Positions 8,196 through 16,090 of a stretch of 45,845 nt of DNA are shown here, in pieces. Numbering within the stretch: position 1 is the first letter of the stretch; every line of letters starts with the position of its first letter. Source of the stretch: Avimicrobium caecorum. GTDB lineage: Bacteria; Bacillota; Clostridia; Oscillospirales; Ruminococcaceae. The notes beneath the pieces are model-generated. The model did not search any database. It was not told the origin of the DNA and saw nothing but the letters and a program-made list of their open reading frames with translations. Made by a program: the position numbers and the translations under genes. The stretch is from the NCBI GenBank assembly GCA_904394705.1, contig CAJFNJ010000026.1, positions 1 to 45,845 on the forward strand, in the 5' to 3' direction.

Positions 8196-8708
8196 TCAGT
8201 TGTCCTTTTCGTCCAGCAGCTCCCGGAAAGCATCGGCAAACTCATGCACGCTCTCCCCGGCGGCGTGAAGCAGCTGTTCCAGGCCGCCCCGGAGTTCCCC
8301 GGTCAGTCCGGTATGGAAGTAGTCCTGCCGCTGCGCCTGTTCCAGATCCCGCTGCAGCCGTCCCAGCTCCCGGGAGTCGGGCTTCTTCTGCATCAGCTCC
8401 ATGCCCCGCCGGATCACCCGGTCATAGCCGCTCCGGGCCTGGGCCGAAAACTGCTCCACCATCGCCTGTTCCGCTGATTCCTCCAGAAAACGCATCTCTG
8501 CCAGCGTCCCTTCGCCGTCCATCTCCCGGATCTTCTGCAGAAGCTGCCGCATCCGCCGCAGATTCTCCGGTGTCCGGGGCAGTACCGCAATCCCCGGCCG
8601 CAGATTCTCGGCGCCCAGTTCCCGCAGCTTCCGCCATAAATAAACCCGGCTCTTGCTCGAATCACTCGGCAGATGATAGGATAACGCAATCCAGTATAGT
8701 TCCCCCAT
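8196..8708 (-). CDS. ChrB N-terminal-domain protein (chromate resistance associated)
   Basis: A 170-residue protein resembling the N-terminal domain of ChrB: WIALSYHLPSDSSKSRVYLWRKL, then GAENLRPGIAVLPRTPENLRRM, equivalent to the family pattern of LP..pSs.Rv..WRrL and GvyvLP.teenr. ChrB in Proteobacteria regulates or aids chromate resistance. The C-terminal half is helical and charged and I see no ChrB C-terminal domain. The start at 8708 is preferred over a GTG at 8720 because AGGAGG lies about 11 bases upstream of it, too close to the GTG. It is convergent with the chrA pair, which supports a shared role. Confidence 0.7.
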   Translation of the reverse strand: MGELYWIALSYHLPSDSSKSRVYLWRKLRELGAENLRPGIAVLPRTPENLRRMRQLLQKIREMDGEGTLAEMRFLEESAEQAMVEQFSAQARSGYDRVIRRGMELMQKKPDSRELGRLQRDLEQAQRQDYFHTGLTGELRGGLEQLLHAAGESVHEFADAFRELLDEKDN

Positions 8709-8915
8709 CGCCCCGTCCACCTCCTTCCTGGGATTTGAGAGTATTTTGCTCTGCTTTCATTGTAACGACCCGGCTTTCGCTTGTCAATATCACCGCTCGA
8801 TTGCTGATTTGAAGGAATTCCTGCATTTTACCCTCCTCGATGCAGACTTGTGCCTCTGTTTCCCGAAAATCCCAGCGCTATGGGAAAAAATCTTTCAAAA
8901 TTTCAAAACTTTCCC

Positions 8916-8944
8916 TTAACAAACAAAATAAAATGTTGTATACT
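8916..8944 (+). promoter_or_regulatory. Sigma-A promoter of the glutamine synthetase gene
   Basis: TTAACA (8916-8921), 17 bases, TATACT (8939-8944), in an AT-rich stretch. The 315-base gap 8709-9023 holds this promoter and the start region of the divergent chrB-like gene; I see no other gene. Confidence 0.75.
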
Positions 8945-9023
8945 GATGGATATTAGATGACCGGGTTCACCGGCATCTGATCATTTGCCATTATTAATTT
9001 TCAAGCAGAAAGGAAGACAGAGT

Positions 9024-11117
9024 ATGGATATTACCAAAACCTATGGCATCAAAGTATTCAGTGATGCTGTAATGTCCCAAAGACTGCCCCGCGATGTGTA
9101 TGAAAGTCTGAAACTTACACAGCGCATGGGTACCGAACTCGACAGTACAATCGCAGGAGCTGTGGCTGCTGCCATGCGCGATTGGGCTGTGGAAAACGGC
9201 GCCACCCACTATTCTCATTGGTTCCAGCCTATGACCAATATCACCGCTGGAAAACATGAGGCCTTCATTATGCCTGATAATAATAATAATGGCAATGTTA
9301 TCATGGAGTTCTCGTCCAAGGATCTGATCCAGAGTGAACCCGATGCTTCCTCTTTCCCCAATGGCGGCCTCCGTGCTACCTTCGAAGCCCGTGGTTATAC
9401 CTCCTGGGACCCCACTTCTCCCGCTTTTATCCGGGATCAGACCCTGTTTATTCCCACCGCCTTCTGTTCCTATACCGGTCTGGCACTGGATACCAAAACT
9501 CCTCAGCTGCGTTCCATGGCTGCCCTCAATAAGCAGGGCATCCGGCTGCTCCGGGCTCTGGGCAACACCACTTCCCGCCGGCTGGCCCCCTACTGCGGCA
9601 ATGAACAGGAGTACTTCCTGGTGGACCGTCAGCGCTATGAACAGCGCCTGGATCTCAAGCTGTGCGGACGCACCCTCTTCGGCGCCAAGCCCGCCAAGAC
9701 CCAGGAACTGGATGACCACTACTGCGGACGCATCCGCATCCGGATCTCCGACTTCATGCATGAAGTGGACCGCCGGCTGTGGGAACTGGGCGTCCCCGCC
9801 AAGAGTGAACACAACGAAGCTGCCCCGGCTCAGCATGAGCTGGCTTCGGTATTTGACATCGCCAATGTGGACTGCGACCGCAACCAGCTGGTGATGGAAG
9901 TACTGCGGGTGGTTGCCAAGGAAAAGGGTCTGGCCTGCCTGCTGCATGAAAAGCCCTTCCGCGGCACCAATGGCTCGGGTAAGCATCACAACTACTCCCT
10001 GGTGACCGATGACGGCATCAACCTGCTCTCGCCCGGCAAGAAGCCGGAACAGAACCTGCAGTTCCAGCTGATCCTCTGCGCCTTTATCAAGGGTGTGGAC
10101 GAATATGCCGACCTGCTGCGTCTCTCCTCTGCCACCGCCAGCAACGACCATCGTCTGGGCGGCTTTGAGGCTCCGCCGGCCATTATCTCCATCTTCCTGG
10201 GCGACTACCTGAGCAGCATCCTCTATAAGACTGCCCATGGCGAAAACATGGTTCATGGCGACCGCAGCTATATGCGCATCGGCGCTCCCGTGCTGCCCGG
10301 CGTCCTCAAGGACGACTCTGACCGCAACCGTACCTCGCCCTTTGCCTTCACCGGCAACAAGTTTGAGTTCCGTATGGTGGGTTCCACCCAGTCCGCCGCT
10401 GTGCCGGATGCCTTTATCAACACCATCCTCGCGGATGTGTTCCAGCAGTTCGCGGACCGTCTGGAAGAGGCCGGCCCCGAAAAGCGGGATGAAACTGTGG
10501 TAGCCATCATCCGTGAAACCCTTGAACAGCATGACCGCATCCTCTTCAACGGCAACAACTACTCCAAGGAGTGGGAGGAAGAAGCAGCCCGCCGTGGTCT
10601 GCCCATCTTCAAGACCGCTCTGGATGTGGCTCCCGCTTACCTGGACGAAAAGAACATTGCCCTCTTTGAACGGCAGCAGGTTCTCTCCCGTCCCGAGTGC
10701 GAATCCCGGTATGAGATCCTCGTGGAAGGCATCGAAAAGGTGATCGGCATCGAAGCCCATGTGATGCTGGAAATGGCAGAACGCCAGATCCTTCCCGCTG
10801 TGGCAAAGTATGCCGGTGATCTGGCAGGCTCCTATGAGAACATGGCAAAGCTCAACCTCTATAACGATGAGCTCAAGGAACAGATCTCGGCCCTGTCCGA
10901 AGATGTCAGCGGCATTATCCGGGCTAACCGGGAACTGGCTGCGGCAGTTCAGTCCGCTGAACAGACCGGCTGCGCCGCTGAAAAGGCCCGTGCCATGGTG
11001 GATCTGGTGCGTCCGAGAATGGATGCCCTCCGGGCTGTCTGCGATGACGCCGAAACCCATGTGGACAGCGCCTGCTGGCCCATGCCTACCTATACCGATC
11101 TCATGCATCGTGTATAA
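9024..11117 (+). CDS. glnN: Glutamine synthetase type III
   Basis: It makes glutamine from glutamate, ammonia and ATP and is a main entry of ammonia into metabolism. The 697 residues fit GSIII (about 700), much longer than GSI (about 450). Visible features are THYSHWFQPMT near residue 70, GNEQEYFLVD, KSEHNEAAPAQHELA, and GTNGSGKHHNYSL, all hallmarks of the GSIII active site. The C-terminal 150 residues form helices absent in GSI. ATG 9024 is preceded by AAAGGAAG. It is monocistronic with its own promoter and terminator. No glnR or nitrogen-regulator site was recognised upstream. Confidence 0.96.
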   Translation: MDITKTYGIKVFSDAVMSQRLPRDVYESLKLTQRMGTELDSTIAGAVAAAMRDWAVENGATHYSHWFQPMTNITAGKHEAFIMPDNNNNGNVIMEFSSKDLIQSEPDASSFPNGGLRATFEARGYTSWDPTSPAFIRDQTLFIPTAFCSYTGLALDTKTPQLRSMAALNKQGIRLLRALGNTTSRRLAPYCGNEQEYFLVDRQRYEQRLDLKLCGRTLFGAKPAKTQELDDHYCGRIRIRISDFMHEVDRRLWELGVPAKSEHNEAAPAQHELASVFDIANVDCDRNQLVMEVLRVVAKEKGLACLLHEKPFRGTNGSGKHHNYSLVTDDGINLLSPGKKPEQNLQFQLILCAFIKGVDEYADLLRLSSATASNDHRLGGFEAPPAIISIFLGDYLSSILYKTAHGENMVHGDRSYMRIGAPVLPGVLKDDSDRNRTSPFAFTGNKFEFRMVGSTQSAAVPDAFINTILADVFQQFADRLEEAGPEKRDETVVAIIRETLEQHDRILFNGNNYSKEWEEEAARRGLPIFKTALDVAPAYLDEKNIALFERQQVLSRPECESRYEILVEGIEKVIGIEAHVMLEMAERQILPAVAKYAGDLAGSYENMAKLNLYNDELKEQISALSEDVSGIIRANRELAAAVQSAEQTGCAAEKARAMVDLVRPRMDALRAVCDDAETHVDSACWPMPTYTDLMHRV

Positions 11118-11148
11118 TCCTGGCGAAATATATCTGACTGTATAACAA

Positions 11149-11183
11149 AAGAGCTTCCCTCGGGATGGGGGAAGCTCTTTTTT
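11149..11183 (+). terminator. Intrinsic terminator of glnN
   Basis: AAGAGCTTCCC and GGGGAAGCTCTT form a hairpin followed by a T run. Confidence 0.88.
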
Positions 11184-11196
11184 GCGTATGGGAGGG

Positions 11197-11225
11197 TTGT
11201 ATGGGGCCGGAAAACATGATAGGAT
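11197..11225 (+). promoter_or_regulatory. Probable promoter of the GNAT gene
   Basis: TTGTAT (11197-11202), 17 bases, TAGGAT (11220-11225). Confidence 0.4.
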
Positions 11226-11250
11226 GCAGACAGAACAGGAGGGATCTGAG

Positions 11251-11859
11251 ATGGAAAATCCACGCAACACACCCCGGCTGGAAACACCCCGGCTGATCCT
11301 GCGGCGGTTTGTGCCGGAAGATGCCCCGGCTCTGTGGGAGCTGCTCCGGGACCGGGAGGTGAACCGCTTCCTGCCCTGGTTCCCGGTGGAAACGCTGGCG
11401 GAGGCAGAGAAGTTCCTGCGGGAGCGGTTCCTGGACACCTACCGCACCGAAACGGGCTGGCGGTATGCGGTCTGTCTGCGGGAGGAGCCGGAACGCCCGG
11501 TGGGCTATGTGAACATCGCACCCGGAGAGGCGCACGATCTGGGCTACGGACTGGAAAAGGCCTGTTGGCACCGGGGACTGATGACCGAAGCGGCCCGGGC
11601 GGTGGTGGAACAGGTGCGCAGGGACGGGGGACTGCCCTTTCTCACGGCGACCCATGATGTCCTCAATCCCCGCAGCGGCGGTGTGATGCAGAACATCGGC
11701 ATGACCTACCGCTACACCTACCGGGAGCGGGTGGAGCCCAAAAAGGAATGGGTGGCGTTCCGGTTCTATCAGCTGAACCTGACCGAACCGGCGGACTATG
11801 TGTGGAAGGGCTACTGGGAGAGCCACCCCATCCACTGGATCGAGGACACCGGCGTGTGA
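11251..11859 (+). CDS. GNAT acetyltransferase, RimJ/RimL-like
   Basis: A 202-residue N-acetyltransferase. The family opening LETPRLILRRFVPEDAPALWELL is at residues 9-32. VGYVNIAPG forms the central strands, LGYGLEKACWHRGLMTEAARAVV the region around the acetyl-CoA site, and NPRSGGVMQNIGM the usual late helix. The C-terminal EWVAFRFYQLNL fits the closing strands. RimJ/RimL relatives acetylate ribosomal proteins, amino acids or small amines; the substrate here cannot be read. ATG 11251 was chosen over upstream starts because the motif begins there and AGGAGGG lies upstream. It stands alone between glnN and the convergent dcd. Confidence 0.82.
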   Translation: MENPRNTPRLETPRLILRRFVPEDAPALWELLRDREVNRFLPWFPVETLAEAEKFLRERFLDTYRTETGWRYAVCLREEPERPVGYVNIAPGEAHDLGYGLEKACWHRGLMTEAARAVVEQVRRDGGLPFLTATHDVLNPRSGGVMQNIGMTYRYTYRERVEPKKEWVAFRFYQLNLTEPADYVWKGYWESHPIHWIEDTGV

Positions 11860-12013
11860 TTTCCCACAGCGGCGGCAGTCTGGTGTGGAAAAAGGCGGGC
11901 TGTGCGGCACCGGAGTGAAAAATCCGGTATCTGCGGCAAGTACCCCCAGGGCAAGCCGGGCAGTGTATTTGGCAGCCAGCACTGGTGCGGAGAATACAGC
12001 CCCGAATCAGAAT

Positions 12014-12069
12014 AAAACACGGGAGGTTTTCCACCTGCTCCCCGGCAGGGTGTGGAAAATCTCCCGTGT
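12014..12069 (-). terminator. Intrinsic terminator of dcd
   Basis: On the minus strand a long hairpin with outer arms ACACGGGAG and CTCCCGTGT and inner pairing of TTTTCCAC and GTGGAAAA is followed by TTTTATT. Confidence 0.85.
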
Positions 12070-12083
12070 GCTGTTTCCGGCGC

Positions 12084-12605
12084 TTACTTCTCAAAATCCC
12101 GGTACATCAGGCTGGGCTGAATGCCGGTGTTGTTCTGGTATTTGCCGCTCTGGTAGGGCTCATATTCGCCGTCAATGTCATGGTAATAGATCTGGCAGAT
12201 CTGGACATCCGGATAGATGCGGATGGGCTGGACACAGAAGATCTCCAGCGTCCAGTAGCCCGCAAAACCGACATCGCCAAATCCCGCTGTGACATGGATA
12301 AACAGTCCCAGCCGTCCGGTGGAGGAACGACCCTCCAGCATGGGGATATATTTGTCGGTGCGGGTGAACTCGTTGGTCCGGCCCAGATACAGCCGCCCCG
12401 GTTCCAGCACCAGTCCCTCCGGCGGAATGGTGATATGCCGGGTGGGATTCGGGGTCTTCATGTCCAGCAGGTCATTTTCATAGACCAGCAGTTCATTGGC
12501 AAGCGAAAGATTATAACTGTTGGGATTGATCCGGCTGGGGTCGAATGGCTCAATGATGATCTCCTTGCCCAGATGCCGGAGGATTTCCTTTCCCGATAAA
12601 ATCAT
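12084..12605 (-). CDS. dcd: dCTP deaminase
   Basis: It deaminates dCTP to dUTP, supplying dUMP for thymidylate synthesis; some relatives are bifunctional and release dUMP directly. The 173 residues carry the trimeric dUTPase-like fold motifs: INPNSYNLSL near 26-35, EGRSSTGRLGL at 91-101 with substrate-contacting Arg and Ser, and HVTAGFGDVGFAGYWTLE at 104-121 with the catalytic Glu121. The start at 12605 has AGGAGG nine bases upstream. It has its own TTGCCC/TACAAT promoter and a strong terminator, so it is a single-gene unit. No dUTPase gene is nearby. Confidence 0.93.
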   Translation of the reverse strand: MILSGKEILRHLGKEIIIEPFDPSRINPNSYNLSLANELLVYENDLLDMKTPNPTRHITIPPEGLVLEPGRLYLGRTNEFTRTDKYIPMLEGRSSTGRLGLFIHVTAGFGDVGFAGYWTLEIFCVQPIRIYPDVQICQIYYHDIDGEYEPYQSGKYQNNTGIQPSLMYRDFEK

Positions 12606-12636
12606 GGTTCTGTCCTCCTGTGGGGTGTGTGGGTCT

Positions 12637-12665
12637 ATTGTAGCACGATTTGCGCGCCGGGGCAA
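12637..12665 (-). promoter_or_regulatory. Sigma-A promoter of dcd
   Basis: On the minus strand TTGCCC (12665-12660), 17 bases, TACAAT (12642-12637). Confidence 0.65.
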
Positions 12666-12676
12666 ATCCCTCCGGC

Positions 12677-12713
12677 AAAAAACAATCCGTCCCCCGAGAT
12701 GGGAACGGATTGT
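12677..12713 (-). terminator. Intrinsic terminator of the SGNH hydrolase gene
   Basis: On the minus strand ACAATCCGTTCCC and GGGGGACGGATTGT form a hairpin followed by six T. Confidence 0.88.
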
Positions 12714-12726
12714 CCGGATCGCTTTC

Positions 12727-13545
12727 TTAACCCTGATGGGCTGCGTCATACTTGGCGATTTCCTCTGCGATGATCTTCTGCAGACGGGCAGCCTTGTCCG
12801 CTTCCAGATCCACCCACAGCTTCTCCCGGTCATAGATGGGAGCGAAGGCCTTCGCCGAGAGCTGGTTGGCCTGGGCGGTAAGAGCTTCCTTCCTGGCGGG
12901 ATCGGCTTCGGCCTCGGCCTGACGGCGCAGCTCGCTGACCTGGGCGAACTTCTCGTGGTCCATGGGCACGCTGCAGATGGAACGATAGGGCAGGCCGATG
13001 GGGCTCTTGCCGGTGATCCGGGCAAAGGCACAGGCGGCAATTACATAGCTGCCATACAGGGAGGCATGTTCGCCGTCCACCCAATAGAGGTCAATGTCCT
13101 TTTCCTCCCGCTCGACCCGCTGGAATACCTGGCCCACCGGCGAACAGCAGATACCGGTCTTTTCCCGCAGAGCATCGAAGATCTCATACATCTTCTGCTG
13201 GTTTTCCGGGAAGCGGCGCTCGCACCAGGTGATGGTGGCAATGGGCTTGACACCCTGTGCCCGGGCCAGTTCTACAATCCTGCTGCCGTCCTGCAGGGTC
13301 TCCTCCATGGGCGGACAGGGATGCGCTGCCTGCTGGAATACCATATAATCAAAATGTCCCTGTACCAGGCCGTACCGCAGTTCCCACTGCTGGGACAGAT
13401 GCCAGCTCAGATGTACACCCGGATGTGCCTGCATGACTACTTCAGCTTCAATACCGTTTTCCCGGCAGAACATCTGAAAAATCGTGGGCATATCATTGAA
13501 GAAAGTATGGCTGTTGCCTACAAACAGCACGCGGAGTTTTTCCAT
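12727..13545 (-). CDS. SGNH-fold hydrolase (GDSL-like esterase)
   Basis: A 272-residue cytoplasmic protein (no signal peptide). LFVGNSHTFFNDMP at 7-20 is block I with nucleophile Ser12. DYMVFQQAAHP at 66-76 supplies a later block, and VDGEHAS at 156-162 is block V with Asp157 and His160 of the triad. The C-terminal 70 residues are helical and charged (RRQAEAEADPARKEAL), beyond the usual domain. SGNH enzymes cleave esters or act on carbohydrate acetyl groups; the substrate is unknown. A TTGCAA/TATAAT promoter and a 5' leader with an 8-bp hairpin precede it. Confidence 0.82.
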   Translation of the reverse strand: MEKLRVLFVGNSHTFFNDMPTIFQMFCRENGIEAEVVMQAHPGVHLSWHLSQQWELRYGLVQGHFDYMVFQQAAHPCPPMEETLQDGSRIVELARAQGVKPIATITWCERRFPENQQKMYEIFDALREKTGICCSPVGQVFQRVEREEKDIDLYWVDGEHASLYGSYVIAACAFARITGKSPIGLPYRSICSVPMDHEKFAQVSELRRQAEAEADPARKEALTAQANQLSAKAFAPIYDREKLWVDLEADKAARLQKIIAEEIAKYDAAHQG

Positions 13546-13576
13546 GGATCACTGCACCTCATTTTTCTGTGATTTT

Positions 13577-13601
13577 GCAGGAGAACACCATGCTCTCCTG
13601 C
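13577..13601 (-). other. Hairpin in the 5' leader of the SGNH gene
   Basis: GCAGGAGA (13577-13584) and TCTCCTGC (13594-13601) are a perfect 8-bp inverted repeat with a 9-base loop, between the promoter and the start codon. There is no T run, so it is more likely an mRNA or operator structure than a terminator. Confidence 0.45.
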
Positions 13602-13612
13602 ATCTTTTCTCT

Positions 13613-13642
13613 ATTATACAATCCTGTGGTCCATGGTTGCAA
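13613..13642 (-). promoter_or_regulatory. Sigma-A promoter of the SGNH hydrolase gene
   Basis: On the minus strand TTGCAA (13642-13637), 18 bases, TATAAT (13618-13613). Confidence 0.65.
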
Positions 13643-13744
13643 GAAGAAAGATGCCCTTTTTTCATAAAATTGATCCATGCCCGGAGAAATTTGGCATTAT
13701 GGAGAAAATACAGCGGGAAATCTGTCACTTCCCACAAGGCTCGC

Positions 13745-13773
13745 TTGACAGGACCCTGACAAAGGAGTAAGAT
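13745..13773 (+). promoter_or_regulatory. Sigma-A promoter of the NifX-like gene
   Basis: TTGACA (13745-13750), 17 bases, TAAGAT (13768-13773). Confidence 0.65.
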
Positions 13774-13832
13774 GAAGCTAACAAGCCCGGCCCGCACAGC
13801 CGGACAAACCGAACAAGGAGCGATCAGATACA

Positions 13833-14246
13833 ATGAAAATTGCGGTAACCTATGAAAACGGACAGGTCTTCGGACATTTCGGACACTGCCGGCAGTTCCT
13901 CGTGGCGGAAGTGGAAAATGGACAGGTGATCCGCTCGGAAGTGGTTCCGGTACTGGGCAGCGGTCACAGCGCACTGGCTGGCTTCCTGCACGGTCTGGGC
14001 GCTGAAAAGCTCATCTGCGGCGGTATCGGCGCCGGCGCCCGCATCGCTCTGGCTCAGGCTGGAATCGAGCTCTATCCCGGTGTATCCGGCGACGCCCTGG
14101 CAGCAGTACAGCAGCTGGCTGCCGGAAGCCTGGCCTTTGACCCGGATACCACCTGCAATCATCACCATGAGGAAGGCCATACCTGCGGCGAGCATGACTG
14201 TGGTGAGCACACCTGCGGCGGACATCACTCGGGCGAATGCCGGTAA
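13833..14246 (+). CDS. NifX/NifB-C-like dinitrogenase cofactor-family protein with Cys/His tail
   Basis: A 137-residue protein. Residues 1-105 match the Nitro_FeMo-Co family: MKIAVTYENGQVFGHFGHC at the start and KLICGGIGAGARIALAQAGIELYPGVSGDA in the middle. In nitrogen fixers such proteins carry FeMo-cofactor or its precursors, but stand-alone forms are common in anaerobes that do not fix nitrogen, and no nif genes are seen here. The last 30 residues are a Cys/His-rich tail (HHH, HTCGEHDCGEHTC), likely to bind metal. It is monocistronic with a TTGACA/TAAGAT promoter. A role in iron-sulfur or metal handling is inferred. Confidence 0.83.
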   Translation: MKIAVTYENGQVFGHFGHCRQFLVAEVENGQVIRSEVVPVLGSGHSALAGFLHGLGAEKLICGGIGAGARIALAQAGIELYPGVSGDALAAVQQLAAGSLAFDPDTTCNHHHEEGHTCGEHDCGEHTCGGHHSGECR

Positions 14247-14363
14247 GCGGATCAGATGCCGGGAGGTTCTGAGCCGGGCACGGCGTTGGCTTTGGCGGGC
14301 GGTATCCCGGCAAGTCCTGATCAGAAGATAAAATGCCATGGCTTTGACCCAGGCACAGAAATC

Positions 14364-14408
14364 AAAAACACACCAGCGAGGGAGAACCCCTTTGCCGGTG
14401 TGTTTTTT
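14364..14408. terminator. Bidirectional terminator between the NifX-like and PHP genes
   Basis: AAAAACACACC and GGTGTGTTTTTT pair as the outer arms, with A and T runs on both sides, so it can serve both convergent genes. Confidence 0.8.
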
Positions 14409-14427
14409 GCGTATGGGGACAGGCAGC

Positions 14428-15201
14428 CTATACCAGCAGGGCAGCCTGCATCTCTGCTATATTGGCGCCCACATCTTCCGGACGGTGGGCATCCGAAGCA
14501 AAGCGGATGGCAACATTCCGGCTCCGGAAAATATCCAGCATGGTCCGGTTCATGCCCCGCTCCTCAAACCCATAGTTCAGCGCAAGGCCGCCGCTCTGCT
14601 CGGCGTACATGCCGCGGGCGTTGAGCTCGTCCGCCAGCTCCCGGTAGACAGCGGAAAAATCCCCGGTGGGATAGTGATGGAAGCACTTGATGGAATCCGG
14701 ATGGGCAACCCCCGAAAACAGCCCGGTTTTCACCATTTGAAGCATCAGGGCATAGTAGCTCCAGTAGAGGGCTTCCGGGTCCTTTCCCTCCCAGAACTCC
14801 GCCTTGTGATCGAAGCCGAAGCCCTCCACCCAATGGATGGAGCCCACCGCAAAGTCGTAGGGAAAGGCACGGAGCTGTTCCCGGATCAGGGACTCATACC
14901 CGGGAAGGCAGCAGATTTCCAGTCCCCATCGAATCTGCACCGGGAACTGCTGCTTCCGCATTTCCGAGATCAGCGCCTGGTACTCCCCGATGGACGGGCC
15001 TACCCGGCTGAGGTACCAGTTTTTCTGATAGTCGTTGTAGGCGCACACCGGCTCATACATGGGGGCAAACTCCCGGAAACGGAAGGAATGCTCCAGCAGC
15101 CAGATCTCGTCCAGGCCGGCTTTGACTGCCTGATCCGCAAACCGGCTGATCCACTCCCTGGTATAGGGACCCCGTTCGATATGGATATGCACATCGGTCA
15201 T
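14428..15201 (-). CDS. PHP-domain phosphatase, histidinol-phosphatase-like
   Basis: A 257-residue member of the PHP metallo-phosphoesterase family (HisJ/HisK type). TDVHIHIERG at 2-11 gives the first two metal-ligand His residues, IWLLEHSFRF and GLEICCLPGYE follow, FAVGSIHWVEG and VAHPDSIK supply more ligands, and FASDAHRPEDVG closes the site. Histidinol phosphatases of this type perform the penultimate step of histidine synthesis, but other his genes are absent here and many relatives act on other phosphate esters. ATG 15201 has GGGAGG upstream. The TTGCCC/TATAAT promoter is clear. Confidence 0.8.
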   Translation of the reverse strand: MTDVHIHIERGPYTREWISRFADQAVKAGLDEIWLLEHSFRFREFAPMYEPVCAYNDYQKNWYLSRVGPSIGEYQALISEMRKQQFPVQIRWGLEICCLPGYESLIREQLRAFPYDFAVGSIHWVEGFGFDHKAEFWEGKDPEALYWSYYALMLQMVKTGLFSGVAHPDSIKCFHHYPTGDFSAVYRELADELNARGMYAEQSGGLALNYGFEERGMNRTMLDIFRSRNVAIRFASDAHRPEDVGANIAEMQAALLV

Positions 15202-15292
15202 GTGAAAACCTCCCTCCGATGGGTTGACCGGGCAGAGGCCAGCCGGCCGGGTCGTGCCGGAGATGGCCCCTGTGCCGCAATTCTTTGCCCCC

Positions 15293-15321
15293 ATTATAGC
15301 AGGTCCGCGGTTCCCGGGCAA
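15293..15321 (-). promoter_or_regulatory. Sigma-A promoter of the PHP gene
   Basis: On the minus strand TTGCCC (15321-15316), 17 bases, TATAAT (15298-15293). The 336-base gap 15202-15537 holds this promoter and the lepB terminator; the GC-rich middle shows no gene. Confidence 0.75.
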
Positions 15322-15497
15322 ATCCCGGGGGATTGGGGAATGCGGGGAGTGGTGCGTGGCGGAGAGGTTACAGATGGGCTCGACGGGCTGGAAGAGTGGG
15401 GCGGTGCTCTGGCACGCCTGCAATCCTGGGGAGAGTGGGGGCGGCAGACGGGGAGAGCGGAACAGGGCGGAAGGGCGTATTCCCCCTGCCGGGCATC

Positions 15498-15526
15498 AAA
15501 AAAGCACCCTCATCAGAGGGTGCTTT
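15498..15526 (-). terminator. Intrinsic terminator of lepA-lepB
   Basis: On the minus strand AGCACCCTC and AGGGTGCT form a hairpin followed by TTTTTTG. Confidence 0.85.
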
Positions 15527-15537
15527 CTGCTGTGCGC

Positions 15538-16077
15538 TTATTCCAGGAAGCCGAAGTCGGAGAAGGGGAAGATGGTGAATACCGCCCGGCTGATGACATC
15601 CTCCGCTTCGATATAGGGGTTATCCCAATAGCGGGCATCACTGGAACCGGAACGGTTGTCCCCCAGGAAGAAGTAACAGCCCTCCGGTACCTCAAAAGTC
15701 CCGGTATAGCCGTATTCCTGGTTCTTCACATAGGGCTCGTCCAGACGGACATCGTTGATATAGATATTGCCGTTGCCTTCGATCCGCACCGTTTCCCCGG
15801 GCAGTCCGATGAGCCGCTTGATCAGCGTCTTGCCCAGCTCGTCACTGTGGAAGGAATAGATTTCCCCCCGCTGGAGCTCATCGGTATTGTACTCCCGCAG
15901 CGAGATCAGCACGCTGTGCTCCGAAATGGTGGGGATCATACTGCCGGTGGGCACATAGGTGATATTGATTACAAAATTGAAGATCACCAGCAGAATGGCA
16001 ATCTCCGCAGCCAGCGGCAGCAGCCAGCTCTTTACAAACTGCCGGAGGTCGAATTTTTCGATGGTTTCCTTATCCAT
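15538..16077 (-). CDS. lepB: Signal peptidase I
   Basis: It removes signal peptides from exported proteins at the outer face of the cytoplasmic membrane. The 179 residues show a single N-terminal membrane anchor (about 19-40), then VPTGSMIPT with nucleophile Ser46 and TLIKRLIGLPGE with general base Lys87, followed by the conserved FFLGDNRSGSSDARYWD motif. The length fits Gram-positive type I peptidases. It starts 13 bases after the lepA stop and its AGGAGG lies inside the end of lepA, so the two are co-transcribed. Confidence 0.95.
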   Translation of the reverse strand: MDKETIEKFDLRQFVKSWLLPLAAEIAILLVIFNFVINITYVPTGSMIPTISEHSVLISLREYNTDELQRGEIYSFHSDELGKTLIKRLIGLPGETVRIEGNGNIYINDVRLDEPYVKNQEYGYTGTFEVPEGCYFFLGDNRSGSSDARYWDNPYIEAEDVISRAVFTIFPFSDFGFLE

Positions 16078-16090
16078 GACGGGTTCCTCC

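Noticed and set aside
8994..11438. Long open frame opposite glnN
   Set aside because: Shadow of glnN codon bias on the other strand, without ribosome binding site or family features. The same holds for long opposite frames over the phage and proBA genes.
15224..15616. Possible gene in the gap before lepB
   Set aside because: Open frame only because of GC-rich sequence; it runs through a promoter and the lepB terminator and has no family similarity.
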